Shown here: positions 10,901 through 18,421 of the stretch, piece after piece
Numbering within the stretch: the stretch's first letter is position 1
Layout of the letters: the number at the start of each line of letters is the position of its first letter
DNA from: Bacteroidia bacterium
GTDB lineage: Bacteria; Bacteroidota; Bacteroidia; Bacteroidales; BM520
DNA length: 23,911 nt
NCBI GenBank assembly: GCA_009930445.1
Contig: RZYD01000009.1
Span: 1-23,911, forward strand
Direction of reading: 5' to 3'
Notes under the pieces: model-generated
What the model was told of the DNA's origin: nothing
Database searches by the model: none
The model's input: the letters and a program-made list of their open reading frames with translations, nothing else
Position numbers and translations under genes: made by a program

Positions 10901-11792
10901 CCCGGCCAGCCTGGAAGCTTCGTTTACCCTACAGGATAAACTGCTTTTCGATGGCCTTGCCCAAGTTATAAATGGTCGCTTTTCAGCAGAAATTCTTATC
11001 CCGAAAGAGATAAATTATGCGTTTGGAAAAGGAAAAATAAGTTATTATGCCATCGATAGCCTGCAGCTTTCCGATGCGGCCGGTAGTTATGACTCCCTGA
11101 TAATCGGAGGGTACAATGCTGAAGCAATGCACGATTTCAACGGGCCTGTCGTGTCGGCGTACATGAACAATACCGATTTTATTACCGGGGATATAACCAA
11201 CGAAAATCCTGTGTTGTTGGTTGAGTTATCAGACCCCTGTGGCATTAACGCTATTGGCAGCAGTATCGGCCATGATTTGATCGCCTGGCTTGATGATCGC
11301 GTAGACCAGATAATTCCACTGAATCCTTATTATTCTCCTGCCCCGGGCCTATTTCATTCCGGACGTGTTATCTATCCCTTTCATGGGCTCTCGGAAGGGT
11401 TGCATACGCTTACGGTTAAAGCGTGGGATATGTGCAATAATTCGACTCAAACAACCATTGACTTTTGGGTTTCTTCCACACTCGGAGTTGAAATAAGTAA
11501 TCTTAAAGTTACTCCAAATCCTTTTGCCTCCTTTACCTCGCTTACTTTTTTGCATAATATGCCTGGACGGACCCTGGAAGTGATTTGGGAGATTTTCGAT
11601 GCCACCGGCCGAAATATCCGTACCATAGAAAATACAACCTATTGTGAAAGTACAGCGGCCGGCCCCTTCTTTTGGGATGGGCTAAAATCTAACGGTGATA
11701 AAGCAGGCAGTGGCGTGTATCCGTTCCGAATCAGCATCCGAAGTAATACCGGCCAATATACATTATCCGGTGGAACACTTCTGGTTCGGTAA
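7995..11792 (+). CDS. Second PorU-type T9SS sortase (tandem PorU paralog)
   Basis: A 1265-residue gingipain-like C25 peptidase with the same architecture as the upstream porU. It has a signal peptide (MKKNLLLPLFLITGVAVHC), an N-terminal beta region with LAEGNWYKFY and FGNGGEM, a peptidase domain from about 535 to 895, and a CTD-like tail from about 1173 (TPNPFASFTSLTF). Counting from ATG 7995, the catalytic His (NYTGHGGETGW) is residue 776 and the Cys (FITATCAFSRFDNP) residue 810, identical numbers to PorU. An upstream in-frame ATG at 7980 exists but is less likely, because the signal peptide starts at 7995. The whole active-site region is intact, so this looks like a working enzyme and not a relic. 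The gap to porU has no terminator, which suggests cotranscription. Its division of labour with PorU is unknown. Confidence 0.9.
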   Translation: MKKNLLLPLFLITGVAVHCSVQAQAQPRTIQWNTSSGMEDTVFLSFREAFYSDEDPFYPLYYESFYAGRGYQTRVEVTHTVFEVVAPETLPSSLTQQAIPATFSYETSCGIQRNQSVTSLYINPFIIDQGIVYRLTHFTLLIRQEETARAASQFYDIQSSPLAEGNWYKFYLYESGMYALRGSDLQQQGIDIASINPDNLAVFGNGGEMLAEPNAENQNQGLREIAILVEDGNDGSFDPEDYLVFYGEGPRIWRFNPAYYRYTHSTHVYSDKTACFLTVKDTPGKRIQSVASVNDSVTHKDNRYQKLYVHEEETVSLVKSGKNWFGHSFSPNDTSFTLDDIYFPAIDTTSPVMLITEFVGRSISDDCSFFVSYNDSIVSTSQIRNISPTDNSTFARSKSMIKKITPSADDSIVLNIEFQKGNNTSRGWIDFIELHGTCFLHFTGRQFRFHNLDTYGYEQVTEFSIHLETPEMQLWDISDFHNPVSVQYEIRNDSAVFVHRTDVLHEYIAFNGSDYLTPEWSGKMENQNLYDIDPVDYLIITHPDFYTQARRLADFHEAREGFSTLIVTPGKIYNEFSSGIQDVTAIRDFIRMMYLQSEGKQPAHVLLMGDGSYDYKDRLSANTNFVPAFQSEESLRIGSSWVTDDYYALMDENEGDDAFGLLDIGVGRFPVSTPGEADMLIDKIEHYLSPTPSNQQPWKNSIVFIGDDEDSNLHFIQVETLTSRVSSFYPRFNIQKIYFDAYQRIAVSGGYRFPDAKTALWNAVEQGALIVNYTGHGGETGWGNENVLEIPDINAWTNYDHMSVFITATCAFSRFDNPEKTSAGELVIMNPNGGAVAMLTTSRISFATMNFTLNQRIYDIALRRTPEGQPTLGDIMQYAKVPHYSSTKNFVIFGDPALPLALPSYTVTTDEVLLATGIQAASDTVRALDTFVIHGSIRDSVDKLVSGFSGSVNIRVFDKPSVYSTLGQAPASLEASFTLQDKLLFDGLAQVINGRFSAEILIPKEINYAFGKGKISYYAIDSLQLSDAAGSYDSLIIGGYNAEAMHDFNGPVVSAYMNNTDFITGDITNENPVLLVELSDPCGINAIGSSIGHDLIAWLDDRVDQIIPLNPYYSPAPGLFHSGRVIYPFHGLSEGLHTLTVKAWDMCNNSTQTTIDFWVSSTLGVEISNLKVTPNPFASFTSLTFLHNMPGRTLEVIWEIFDATGRNIRTIENTTYCESTAAGPFFWDGLKSNGDKAGSGVYPFRISIRSNTGQYTLSGGTLLVR

Positions 11793-11841
11793 ACAATATC
11801 CCGTAAGGTAATGCGTTTTAAAGTCATGTTTTATAAATTTT

Positions 11842-11849
11842 TATATTTG
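11842..11849 (+). promoter_or_regulatory. -7 promoter box for porV-ispF
   Basis: TATATTTG matches the Bacteroidota TAnnTTTG consensus exactly and sits 22 bases before the porV ATG, giving a predicted short leader. The -33 TTG is not obvious at the usual distance. This would let porV and ispF be transcribed separately from the two sortase genes. Confidence 0.5.
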
Positions 11850-11871
11850 CAACCGAAAAAAAACACCATTT

Positions 11872-13128
11872 ATGCAAAAAAATCGTATTGTCATAGCGTT
11901 TAGCCTTATAATGCTGTGCTGTGGCCTTGTGAATGTTACTTATGCACAGGGGGGATGGAGCTTATTAAAGGAGGGTCAGAAGCTGAATACGGTAGGCGCC
12001 GCTGTAACTTTTACTATGTTATCGCCTGATGCTCGTTCCGGTGCTATGGGCGATGTTGGCGTAAGCTCCAGTCCTGATGCCAATTCGATGCACTGGAACC
12101 CTGCCAAATATGCCTTTATTGATTCTGAATTGGGTTTTGCCGTGAATTATACTCCGTGGATGCGATCGCTGGTGAATGATATTAATCTGGCCCATGTAGC
12201 TGGTTTTAAACGGCTCGATAAGTATTCCACTTTTGCCGCATCACTTACTTACTTTTCGTTGGGCGATATTACCTTTACCAGCGAAACAGGGGAAAATCTT
12301 GGAATCTATCGGCCAAATGAATTTACTATCGATGGAACCTATGCACGTAAATTTAGTGAAAAAATATCTGGCGCCGTAGCCGGCAGGTTTATCTATTCCA
12401 ATCTTACCCAGGGACAGGATGTCGGGGGCGCCTCAACCCATGCCGGTATCTCTGTCGCCGCTGATGTGGCAATGTATTACACTACTCCAATCGATTTTAA
12501 CACAATGAGTGGGGGTAGCTTTAATTTTGGCGTGAATATTTCCAATATCGGATCAAAAATATCATATAGTGATGCCAATACCGACAGGGATTTTATTCCT
12601 ACTAACCTTCGGATAGGCCCTTCGCTTACCATGGATATCGACGATTATAACCGCCTTACCGTAATGATCGATTTTAATAAATTGTTAATCCCAACGCCCC
12701 CACAATATTACCTCGATAGCTTTAACCTCGATAATGAACCCGTGGTTAAATATGGAATGGATCCCAATGTTTCGGTGGTACAGGGAATGTTGCAATCGTT
12801 TTACGATGCCCCCGGATATGTTGATGAACTCACCGGTGAACAGTTACTCACTCCTTTTCGTGAAGAGTTGCGGGAATTGCAGATCTCTGCCGGCCTGGAG
12901 TATTGGTACGATAAACAGTTTGCTTTGCGGGGTGGATACTTTTTTGAACATGCCACCAAGGGTGGACGTCAGTATTTTACCGTGGGTGCTGGCTTGAAAT
13001 ATAATGTTTTTGGTCTTGATTTCTCCTACCTTATCCCCATCGGACAACGTAACCCGCTGGAGAATACGTTGCGTTTTTCTTTGTTGTTTGATTTTGACGC
13101 TTTTCAGGATCAAAACCGTAGAAATTAA
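11872..13128 (+). CDS. porV: Type IX secretion system outer membrane protein PorV (LptO)
   Basis: 418-residue outer-membrane beta-barrel that collects T9SS cargo through its C-terminal domain and pairs with PorU in the attachment complex. The signal peptide MQKNRIVIAFSLIMLCCGLV ends near VTYAQ. It is followed by the PorV hallmark region NTVGAAVTFTMLSPDARSG, AMGDVGVSSSPDANSMHWNP and AKYAF at residues 39-83. The rest is a barrel with ALRGGYFFEH and YFTVGAGLKYNVFGLDFSYL near the end, closing with a hydrophobic C-terminal strand (LRFSLLFDFD). The length fits the family. It lies 79 bases after the second sortase gene and 6 bases before ispF. Confidence 0.94.
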   Translation: MQKNRIVIAFSLIMLCCGLVNVTYAQGGWSLLKEGQKLNTVGAAVTFTMLSPDARSGAMGDVGVSSSPDANSMHWNPAKYAFIDSELGFAVNYTPWMRSLVNDINLAHVAGFKRLDKYSTFAASLTYFSLGDITFTSETGENLGIYRPNEFTIDGTYARKFSEKISGAVAGRFIYSNLTQGQDVGGASTHAGISVAADVAMYYTTPIDFNTMSGGSFNFGVNISNIGSKISYSDANTDRDFIPTNLRIGPSLTMDIDDYNRLTVMIDFNKLLIPTPPQYYLDSFNLDNEPVVKYGMDPNVSVVQGMLQSFYDAPGYVDELTGEQLLTPFREELRELQISAGLEYWYDKQFALRGGYFFEHATKGGRQYFTVGAGLKYNVFGLDFSYLIPIGQRNPLENTLRFSLLFDFDAFQDQNRRN

Positions 13129-13134
13129 TCCCTT

Positions 13135-13611
13135 ATGGTTCGGATAGGCTTTGGATATGATGTACATCGTCTGGAGGAAGGGCTTCCTTTGACACTGGGC
13201 GGTGTGCTGATTCCGGGTCGTAAGGGCGGGGTGGGCCACAGTGACGCTGATGGATTGGTGCATGCACTGTGCGATGCCCTTCTGGGTGCGCTTGCACTGG
13301 GCGATATCGGACTACACTTCCCGGATACGGATCAGCAATACAAAGGAATAAATAGTTTGCTGCTCCTGGAAAAAGTAATGTCGCTTGTTCGCGAAAAAGG
13401 CTATGAAGTGGGGAATGCTGATCTTACGCTGGCTTTACAGCACCCTAAAGTAGCCCCTTTTATTTCTTCCATGCGTGCATCCCTTTCTTCCGCCATGCGC
13501 ATCACGCCTGAACAGATTTCAGTGAAGGCTACCACTACGGAAGGCCTGGGCCTTGAAGGTCGGGAGGAGGGGTTCTCCGCTTACGCCGTTGTACTCCTTT
13601 ATAAGAAATAA
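13135..13611 (+). CDS. ispF: 2-C-methyl-D-erythritol 2,4-cyclodiphosphate synthase IspF
   Basis: 158 residues, full length for the family. The enzyme cyclises 4-diphosphocytidyl-2-C-methyl-D-erythritol 2-phosphate to the 2,4-cyclodiphosphate with release of CMP, in the cytoplasmic MEP route to isoprenoids. Metal ligands are visible as Asp9 and His11 (GFGYDVHRL) and His43 (HSDADGLVHALCDALLGA). The C-terminal KATTTEGLGLEGREEG carries the conserved TTE turn. It starts 6 bases after porV and is probably cotranscribed with it. The same porU-porV-ispF order is known from Porphyromonas gingivalis (from memory). No clear hairpin terminator follows. Confidence 0.96.
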   Translation: MVRIGFGYDVHRLEEGLPLTLGGVLIPGRKGGVGHSDADGLVHALCDALLGALALGDIGLHFPDTDQQYKGINSLLLLEKVMSLVREKGYEVGNADLTLALQHPKVAPFISSMRASLSSAMRITPEQISVKATTTEGLGLEGREEGFSAYAVVLLYKK

Positions 13612-14049
13612 GGAATTCAGATTTCGCACTTACTTTTTCAAATCACACCTATTAACGAATATTCAATATCCAATGAATTGTTAATAATCTTCTATGGGAT
13701 AGTTTGATCAAATAGTTGATTGTTGGGTATTGCATATTGGATATTATTTTAATTATAGAAATTGAGGTTGAAATATTACAACCAGAAATATGCGGCAAGA
13801 GAAAAAAACACGCTATTCAATTAAAAAACATTCATAAATTATCAGGCGTTATGTGCACGGGATATTTGCACCCCTCCATGGCAATTATGCATCGAGAGAA
13901 TTGCCATAGATCCGGTCTGACCGACAATTATGGATTCAATAAACTGTTGCTATTCAAATATTTATTATACACGCCTGTATGCTAACTTCTTGATAGTAAA
14001 AACTTTATAATTTTAACTGCGAAACTTAAGTGACTATTAATAGTTCTGC
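13612..14049. other. AT-rich intergenic gap with short inverted repeats, no convincing gene
   Basis: The gap lies between convergent ispF and the helicase. It begins with low-complexity stretches built from ATATTCAATATCCAAT and its near complement TGCATATTGGATATT (around 13657-13747). Further on are two small inverted repeats. One has arms ATGGCAATT (13878-13886) and AATTGCCAT (13899-13907) with a 12-base loop; the other is CGGTC-T-GACCG at about 13913-13923. Neither is followed by a T-run. One 89-codon frame at 13716-13985 starts with TTG, resembles no family I know and is probably not a gene. Confidence 0.5.
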
Positions 14050-15483
14050 TTATTTCCAGAATTCATCCCTGAAATTTACCATCACGGCTTTTTTAATTCC
14101 CCGGGTTATCGCTGTGTACAACCACCGGAACCACTCCTTATCGGGAGGCTCTTTTCTGTATCCCGGATCAATAAATACGGTATCCCATTGCCCTCCCTGT
14201 GTTTTATGACAAGTAATTGCATAGGCGAATTTAACTTGTAAGGCGTTGAACCATGGGTTATTACGTGCTAATTGCATTTTTTCCTTAGCCGACGAAATGT
14301 CGGAATAATCCTCCAGAACTGCATTCCAAAGCCGTAGTGTTTGTTCCCGGGTTAATGACGGGGCTTCTGTTGTCAGGGTATCGATCAGGATTTTTACCTC
14401 CATCTGTTGTTCGTCGGGGTAATCGGGAAAGTGAATATCCACATCTGCAAAACGAAATCCGTAATGGGTTTCAATGGATTTTACCCTGAGCACTTCAAGG
14501 GTATCCCCGTTGGCAATAAAGGGTGTTTTGGCCTCTTTTGGAAGCCAGAAGTAGTTGTTTTTTACTACCATCAGCCGATCGCCTGCGTTAATTTCTCCTT
14601 CCCGGAAAAGAATTCGTTTTCGTATCTCCTGGTTAAACAGATTGGCCCGTTTGTTCGATCGTGTAATAATTACTGCATCTTTGTTATCGGACGAACAATA
14701 GGCGCTTTCCAGTGCATCCTGCAGATCATAGCCGTTAATGGGGATAAAATCGGGGAATCGATGCCCGTCGAATAGTGGCAGATTGAAATTTTCGGTGTTG
14801 ATGCGTTTTCTGACTTCTGTGGCATGGGCAAGTATACCGGATTCCTGTTCCTGTCGGACAACTTCCGTTAATTCGTGAAAATGAAAATAGTACGGATACC
14901 GTGCGCGCAAATGTGCGGCATCGAGGGCCGGACTGATACTAAAGCCGACTGGTGGAAGCTGGGCGCTGTCGCCTAGTAACAGCAATTTGCAATTTTCTCC
15001 TGAAAAAACAAACTCCATAATGTCGTCAAGAATATTCATCCCGGTTACCGTGTTTTTGCCTGATTGTGCAGTATAACCGGGGATCATTGATGCCTCATCG
15101 ATAATGAAAAGGGTGTTCTTGTTTTTATTTATTGCCCGTGAAAGTTTGATATTTCCTTCCGGCGTGCTGCCGGCAAAATAGATGTATTTGTGGATGGTGA
15201 AGGCCTGTTGGCTGCTGTAATTTGCCAGAATTTTAGCGGCCCGGCCCGTCGGGGCCAGCAGAATAGTGCGTTGATGAATCACAGGCGAACATTTCACCAG
15301 TGCGCTGACCATCGCCGTTTTTCCCGTTCCGGCATAACCGGAAAGAATAAATACTTGCCCCCGGGTAGTATTTAATGCAAAGGATGCCAATCGTTTGATT
15401 AATAATTGCTGTCCCTGTGTTGGCGTGAATGCCAGGGTATTCTGCATTTCTTTAATGAAGTTGGCGTATTGTTTCAGATCCAT
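14050..15483 (-). CDS. SF1B DNA helicase, RecD/Dda-like AAA ATPase
   Basis: 477-residue ATP-dependent helicase. Walker A is GYAGTGKT at 49-56, motif Ia is APTGRAAKIL at 77-86, Walker B is DEAS at 129-132, and motif III is GDSAQLPPVG at 171-180. Motif IV-like IITRSNKRANLFNQ follows. The C-terminal UvrD_C_2-type segment FAYAITCHKTQGGQWDTVFID and RWLYTAITRG supplies motifs V and VI. This is the pattern of SF1B 5'-3' helicases (RecD2, Dda, Pif1 relatives), here without the N-terminal extension of RecD2. Such short forms are common in Bacteroidota; the specific role (repair or replication restart) is inferred only. It begins 9 bases after the tamL stop and shares its transcript. Confidence 0.88.
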   Translation of the reverse strand: MDLKQYANFIKEMQNTLAFTPTQGQQLLIKRLASFALNTTRGQVFILSGYAGTGKTAMVSALVKCSPVIHQRTILLAPTGRAAKILANYSSQQAFTIHKYIYFAGSTPEGNIKLSRAINKNKNTLFIIDEASMIPGYTAQSGKNTVTGMNILDDIMEFVFSGENCKLLLLGDSAQLPPVGFSISPALDAAHLRARYPYYFHFHELTEVVRQEQESGILAHATEVRKRINTENFNLPLFDGHRFPDFIPINGYDLQDALESAYCSSDNKDAVIITRSNKRANLFNQEIRKRILFREGEINAGDRLMVVKNNYFWLPKEAKTPFIANGDTLEVLRVKSIETHYGFRFADVDIHFPDYPDEQQMEVKILIDTLTTEAPSLTREQTLRLWNAVLEDYSDISSAKEKMQLARNNPWFNALQVKFAYAITCHKTQGGQWDTVFIDPGYRKEPPDKEWFRWLYTAITRGIKKAVMVNFRDEFWK

Positions 15484-15492
15484 AGCAGGCTT

Positions 15493-17790
15493 TTAGAATG
15501 GATAACCGATTCCGATGTTCCAGGTGATGTCCCGAAACCTTAACCCGTTAAAAGTCCATTTATTGCCCGGTGTACCTGCCGGATCATGGACAGGGACTCC
15601 TGCATCCAGCCGGATAACAAAGAAATCAAAGTCGAGCCTGATGCCTAAACCGGAGGAGAGGGAAAGTTCGGTCAGAAAGTCGCTGAACTCAAATTTACCG
15701 CCGGGAAAATCTTCATTTTCGTTTAGCAACCAGATATTTCCTGCATCTACAAAAAAGGCCCCTTTAAACCATTGATAGATCGGAAAGCGGTATTCTATGT
15801 TCATTTCCAGTAACATATCTCCAATGCGTTCGATATAGAGTGTGTCATTGGAGAATGAACCGGGTCCGAGTGTGCGTATTTTCCATCCGCGCATGTCATT
15901 GGATCCGCCTCCGTAAAAGCCTTTTTCAAAAGGCATTACCACCGAATTTCCGTAGGGAAGGCCCAACCCGGCCCGGATTCGGTAAACCATCTGGTTGTCG
16001 TAGGGCAAATTGTTGTAGTAGCGGTAATCTACTTCTCCCTTGACGTATTGGGCGTACCGGATGTTGAACAGGGTGTAATACCCCTGTTCTGTTAGCTCGC
16101 CTCCTGAAAAAGCATTATAAGCCCGTAACAGGTTGCCGGATGTCTCCACATTGAGTTTCAGAAAGCTGAAGCTCCGGGCTTTATTTATGCTTTGTGTAGA
16201 CCGAACAAAGGAATAACTCAATCCGACTATCATGTGGTCGGTGTATTGACTTTTATATAATGCGTTTTGTAACTGATTCAGGCGGACTGTAAATAAACTG
16301 TCCGGAAATATTTTTACTGAGTTTATTTCCAGTGGATTGAGCTGGTGACTCACTCTGTTACTGGATTTCCATTCGTATCCGAAGCTAAAATTGGAGATAT
16401 GACGTGAATAATCCGGCCTGCGTTGAAAATTGTATCCTGCGCTGAGAACAGTTTTTGGGGTGAAAAAGTCGGATACCAGTTGTTTTTTTCCGGGGAACAG
16501 AAATTTTGGAAACATTAGGCTGATATTGCTTCCAAGCTCCAGCGTGTTAAAGAGTGTATACTCCTTATCTTCTTCATTGTAGGAGACCGCCTGTGCTTCC
16601 AGGGCGCCGCGCAGGGTTACCCGCAATACCTCACCGCGACGAAAAAGATTTTTGTTTTCATAAAGAAAATTTCCACCCACACCCGGATTGCCGGCGGAGT
16701 TGGTTATTTCCGTTTGCACGCTGGTTGTATGTACCGGCCGTCTTATCAGGTTGATCCTGCAGTTAATCAGTGTATCCTCCGGCCTTAGCGGCGTGATGAA
16801 GTCGATGTTTGCAAATTTGTATATCCGCAGGTTACTCATCCTTTTCTGCGTTTGTTTCACATCTTCCATGCTGTACCGTTTACCGGGATAAAAATGCATC
16901 GCGTTCAAAATGGTGTTCGGATGCATACGCTGTTTTCCCGATTGTATGAAATAAAAAGGCTTCTGGTTGGAATGCACCTGTTTCTTGGGTAGAACAGGCA
17001 CTGTATCGGTTGCCCTGTTTGTGGTAAAAGGTTGAAAATCAGGTGTTATGTAGATATTATTTATCGTGTACTGATGATGTGGATAGGTTGCGGAATCGTC
17101 TTGATACGTATTAATTTTAAAGGGGTCGATGATCAGCGTAATATTGATCCTTCCCGTACCTCCTGAACTATCTGCTTCATAGCGGATAAAGTTTTTTCCA
17201 AAAAGAAAAAAACCATTGTTTTTTAACATCCGGGTAATCCTGTCGCGCTCGTCATCAAGCGTATAGGCATTAAAAATGGCATTTTCCCTGATTAGCGACG
17301 ACACTTTGTCGCGCTCGATGTAAGGTTTTACCAGTGTGTCATGAATGGTATACCGGATTTCTCCGTAAGGGTAAGGTTTTCCGGCTTTTACGTGAAAATT
17401 GACTTTGGCTTTATTCTTTTTTACCGGGGTAACCTGAGGTGTTACCGTACTGTTGAAATATCCGGAATTATTCAGGTAGAGTTTCATCTGCCTCGCATTA
17501 TTCATCAACATGGCTGAATCGAGAAGGGCTGGGGGTTCTCCGCGCTCCTTCTCCTTGCCATTCAAATGTTCGTATATCCATAGGCGGAATCGGACGATTC
17601 CAAGCAATTTTTTATTGGGAACTATGGTAATCAGGCTACTAAGGTCTCCCGTGGAAATATTATTAGCATCGGCGGTAACCGTGCTGGCAACCACCAGCGG
17701 CGCTTCTCTTGTTACCTGCTTCGAGGAGGAGCAGGCGGTCAAAACCGTGAAAATTGAGGCGATGATAATGCTGGTAAACCTACGTTTCAA
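15493..17790 (-). CDS. tamL: TamL, lipoprotein-type TamA/BamA-family outer membrane assembly protein
   Basis: Omp85-family protein of about 765 residues, with periplasmic POTRA-like repeats and then a C-terminal 16-strand barrel ending in aromatic Phe (WNIGIGYPF). Barrel motifs are VGGNFLYENKNLFRRGE, FYGGGSNDMRGWKIR (the RGW of the lid-lock loop) and LSSGLGIRLDFDFFVIRLD. I choose TTG 17790 as the start, because it gives a clean lipoprotein signal MKRRFTSIIIASIFTVLTAC with lipobox Cys20 and lies about 19 bases after a perfect TATATTTG -7 box. The frame is open to another TTG at 17832, but that lies upstream of the box. A lipidated TamA variant is the TamL type of Bacteroidota, which normally works with TamB; no tamB is in the window. 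A BamA identity is less likely given the lipobox. Confidence 0.82.
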   Translation of the reverse strand: MKRRFTSIIIASIFTVLTACSSSKQVTREAPLVVASTVTADANNISTGDLSSLITIVPNKKLLGIVRFRLWIYEHLNGKEKERGEPPALLDSAMLMNNARQMKLYLNNSGYFNSTVTPQVTPVKKNKAKVNFHVKAGKPYPYGEIRYTIHDTLVKPYIERDKVSSLIRENAIFNAYTLDDERDRITRMLKNNGFFLFGKNFIRYEADSSGGTGRINITLIIDPFKINTYQDDSATYPHHQYTINNIYITPDFQPFTTNRATDTVPVLPKKQVHSNQKPFYFIQSGKQRMHPNTILNAMHFYPGKRYSMEDVKQTQKRMSNLRIYKFANIDFITPLRPEDTLINCRINLIRRPVHTTSVQTEITNSAGNPGVGGNFLYENKNLFRRGEVLRVTLRGALEAQAVSYNEEDKEYTLFNTLELGSNISLMFPKFLFPGKKQLVSDFFTPKTVLSAGYNFQRRPDYSRHISNFSFGYEWKSSNRVSHQLNPLEINSVKIFPDSLFTVRLNQLQNALYKSQYTDHMIVGLSYSFVRSTQSINKARSFSFLKLNVETSGNLLRAYNAFSGGELTEQGYYTLFNIRYAQYVKGEVDYRYYNNLPYDNQMVYRIRAGLGLPYGNSVVMPFEKGFYGGGSNDMRGWKIRTLGPGSFSNDTLYIERIGDMLLEMNIEYRFPIYQWFKGAFFVDAGNIWLLNENEDFPGGKFEFSDFLTELSLSSGLGIRLDFDFFVIRLDAGVPVHDPAGTPGNKWTFNGLRFRDITWNIGIGYPF

Positions 17791-17808
17791 AACACTTTCT
17801 TTTGAAAA

Positions 17809-17816
17809 CAAATATA
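17809..17816 (-). promoter_or_regulatory. -7 promoter box for tamL-helicase
   Basis: The minus strand reads TATATTTG, an exact TAnnTTTG match. A transcript starting a few bases downstream would reach the TTG at 17790 after a very short leader, while the alternative TTG at 17832 would not be transcribed. No TTG lies at the ideal -33 distance. Confidence 0.5.
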
Positions 17817-17832
17817 GCGAATAATAAAACAA

Positions 17833-18021
17833 ATATCATAACCGGAAATGCTGCTTATGTTGCGGTACCAACTTTATGACTGACTTCCCCTGCAGGTGCT
17901 TTTAATCTTCCTCTTTTTCATGAGATCCGGATTGGCCGCTTCCTTTTTTTTAAAAGGAATTCATGTAAACCACTAAATATTACATAAGACCTTTTTTCGG
18001 GTAAGAAACGCATCAATTCAA
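17833..18021. other. Intergenic stretch upstream of tamL
   Basis: AT-rich, no gene seen. It contains an 8-base inverted repeat TTCCTTTT/AAAAGGAA at 17940-17959 with a four-T loop, too AT-rich to be a convincing terminator. The 512 bases between the leftmost tamL frame and the tRNA hold only the small candidate gene described next and the tRNA promoter. Confidence 0.5.
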
Positions 18022-18183
18022 ATGGTGGGTTACTCAACAGTGGAATCTCCTTTGGAAAGGGAAAAACGGGATGCAAAGCAAAAACAAAAGTTGCTGCAAT
18101 TATGGTTTACCGTTTTCGGGCCGCTCGGCTGGTGGAAACTGGCGAAAATGATTGTAAAAAGAGTAGCAGATATTCAGATATAG
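18022..18183 (+). CDS. Candidate 53-residue small protein, function unknown
   Basis: An ATG-started frame too short for routine ORF calling. The peptide begins MVGYSTVESPLEREKRDAKQ, continues with a charged KQKQKLLQLW stretch and then an aromatic core VFGPLGWWKLAKMIVKRVAD, ending DIQI before TAG. The layout is a charged helix followed by a short, Trp-rich amphipathic segment. The G+C content is higher than in the flanking AT-rich DNA, which is why I list it. I recognise no family. It is on the same strand as tRNA-Val and ends about 100 bases before the tRNA promoter. No TAnnTTTG box lies upstream, so expression is unproven. Confidence 0.35.
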   Translation: MVGYSTVESPLEREKRDAKQKQKLLQLWFTVFGPLGWWKLAKMIVKRVADIQI

Positions 18184-18282
18184 ATGAATTTTGTTTTTAG
18201 GGTAAGGGATCAGGGAATTTGCACTGGATTTGCCATGGTTGTTTTGTTGTGAAAAAAAAATGTAAAAATTTTTTTAAAGCTA

Positions 18283-18312
18283 TTGCGATGAATAAAAATC
18301 GGCGTATATTTG
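18283..18312 (+). promoter_or_regulatory. Promoter of tRNA-Val
   Basis: A -33 TTG (18283-18285) is separated by exactly 19 bases from TATATTTG (18305-18312). This matches the primary sigma-factor consensus of Bacteroidota in both elements and in spacing. The tRNA begins 33 bases after the -7 box. Confidence 0.8.
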
Positions 18313-18345
18313 CACTCCCAAACACATGAAACGGGAATACACAAT

Positions 18346-18420
18346 GGGAGCTTAGCTCAGCTGGTTCAGAGCACCTGCCTTACAAGCAGGGGGTCATAGG
18401 TTCGAATCCTATAGCTCCCA
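18346..18420 (+). tRNA. tRNA-Val (anticodon TAC)
   Basis: A complete cloverleaf can be drawn. The acceptor arms GGGAGCT (18346-18352) and AGCTCCC (18413-18419) pair fully. The D-loop region reads AGCTCAGCTGG. The anticodon arm CCTGC/GCAGG holds TAC at 18381-18383, preceded by T33. The T-arm carries the invariant GGTTCGAATCC. The discriminator is A at 18420. The terminal CCA is not encoded, so it must be added after transcription. It is a single tRNA gene with its own promoter and terminator. Confidence 0.96.
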
Positions 18421-18421
18421 C

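Noticed and set aside
13716..13985. 89-codon plus-strand frame in the ispF-helicase gap
   Set aside because: It starts with TTG, lies in low-complexity AT-rich DNA, has no promoter or family resemblance, and mixes rare Cys/His-rich stretches as in chance frames.
17940..17959. TTCCTTTT/AAAAGGAA inverted repeat as a terminator
   Set aside because: The stem is nearly all A:T and lies between divergent units where no transcript is expected to end.
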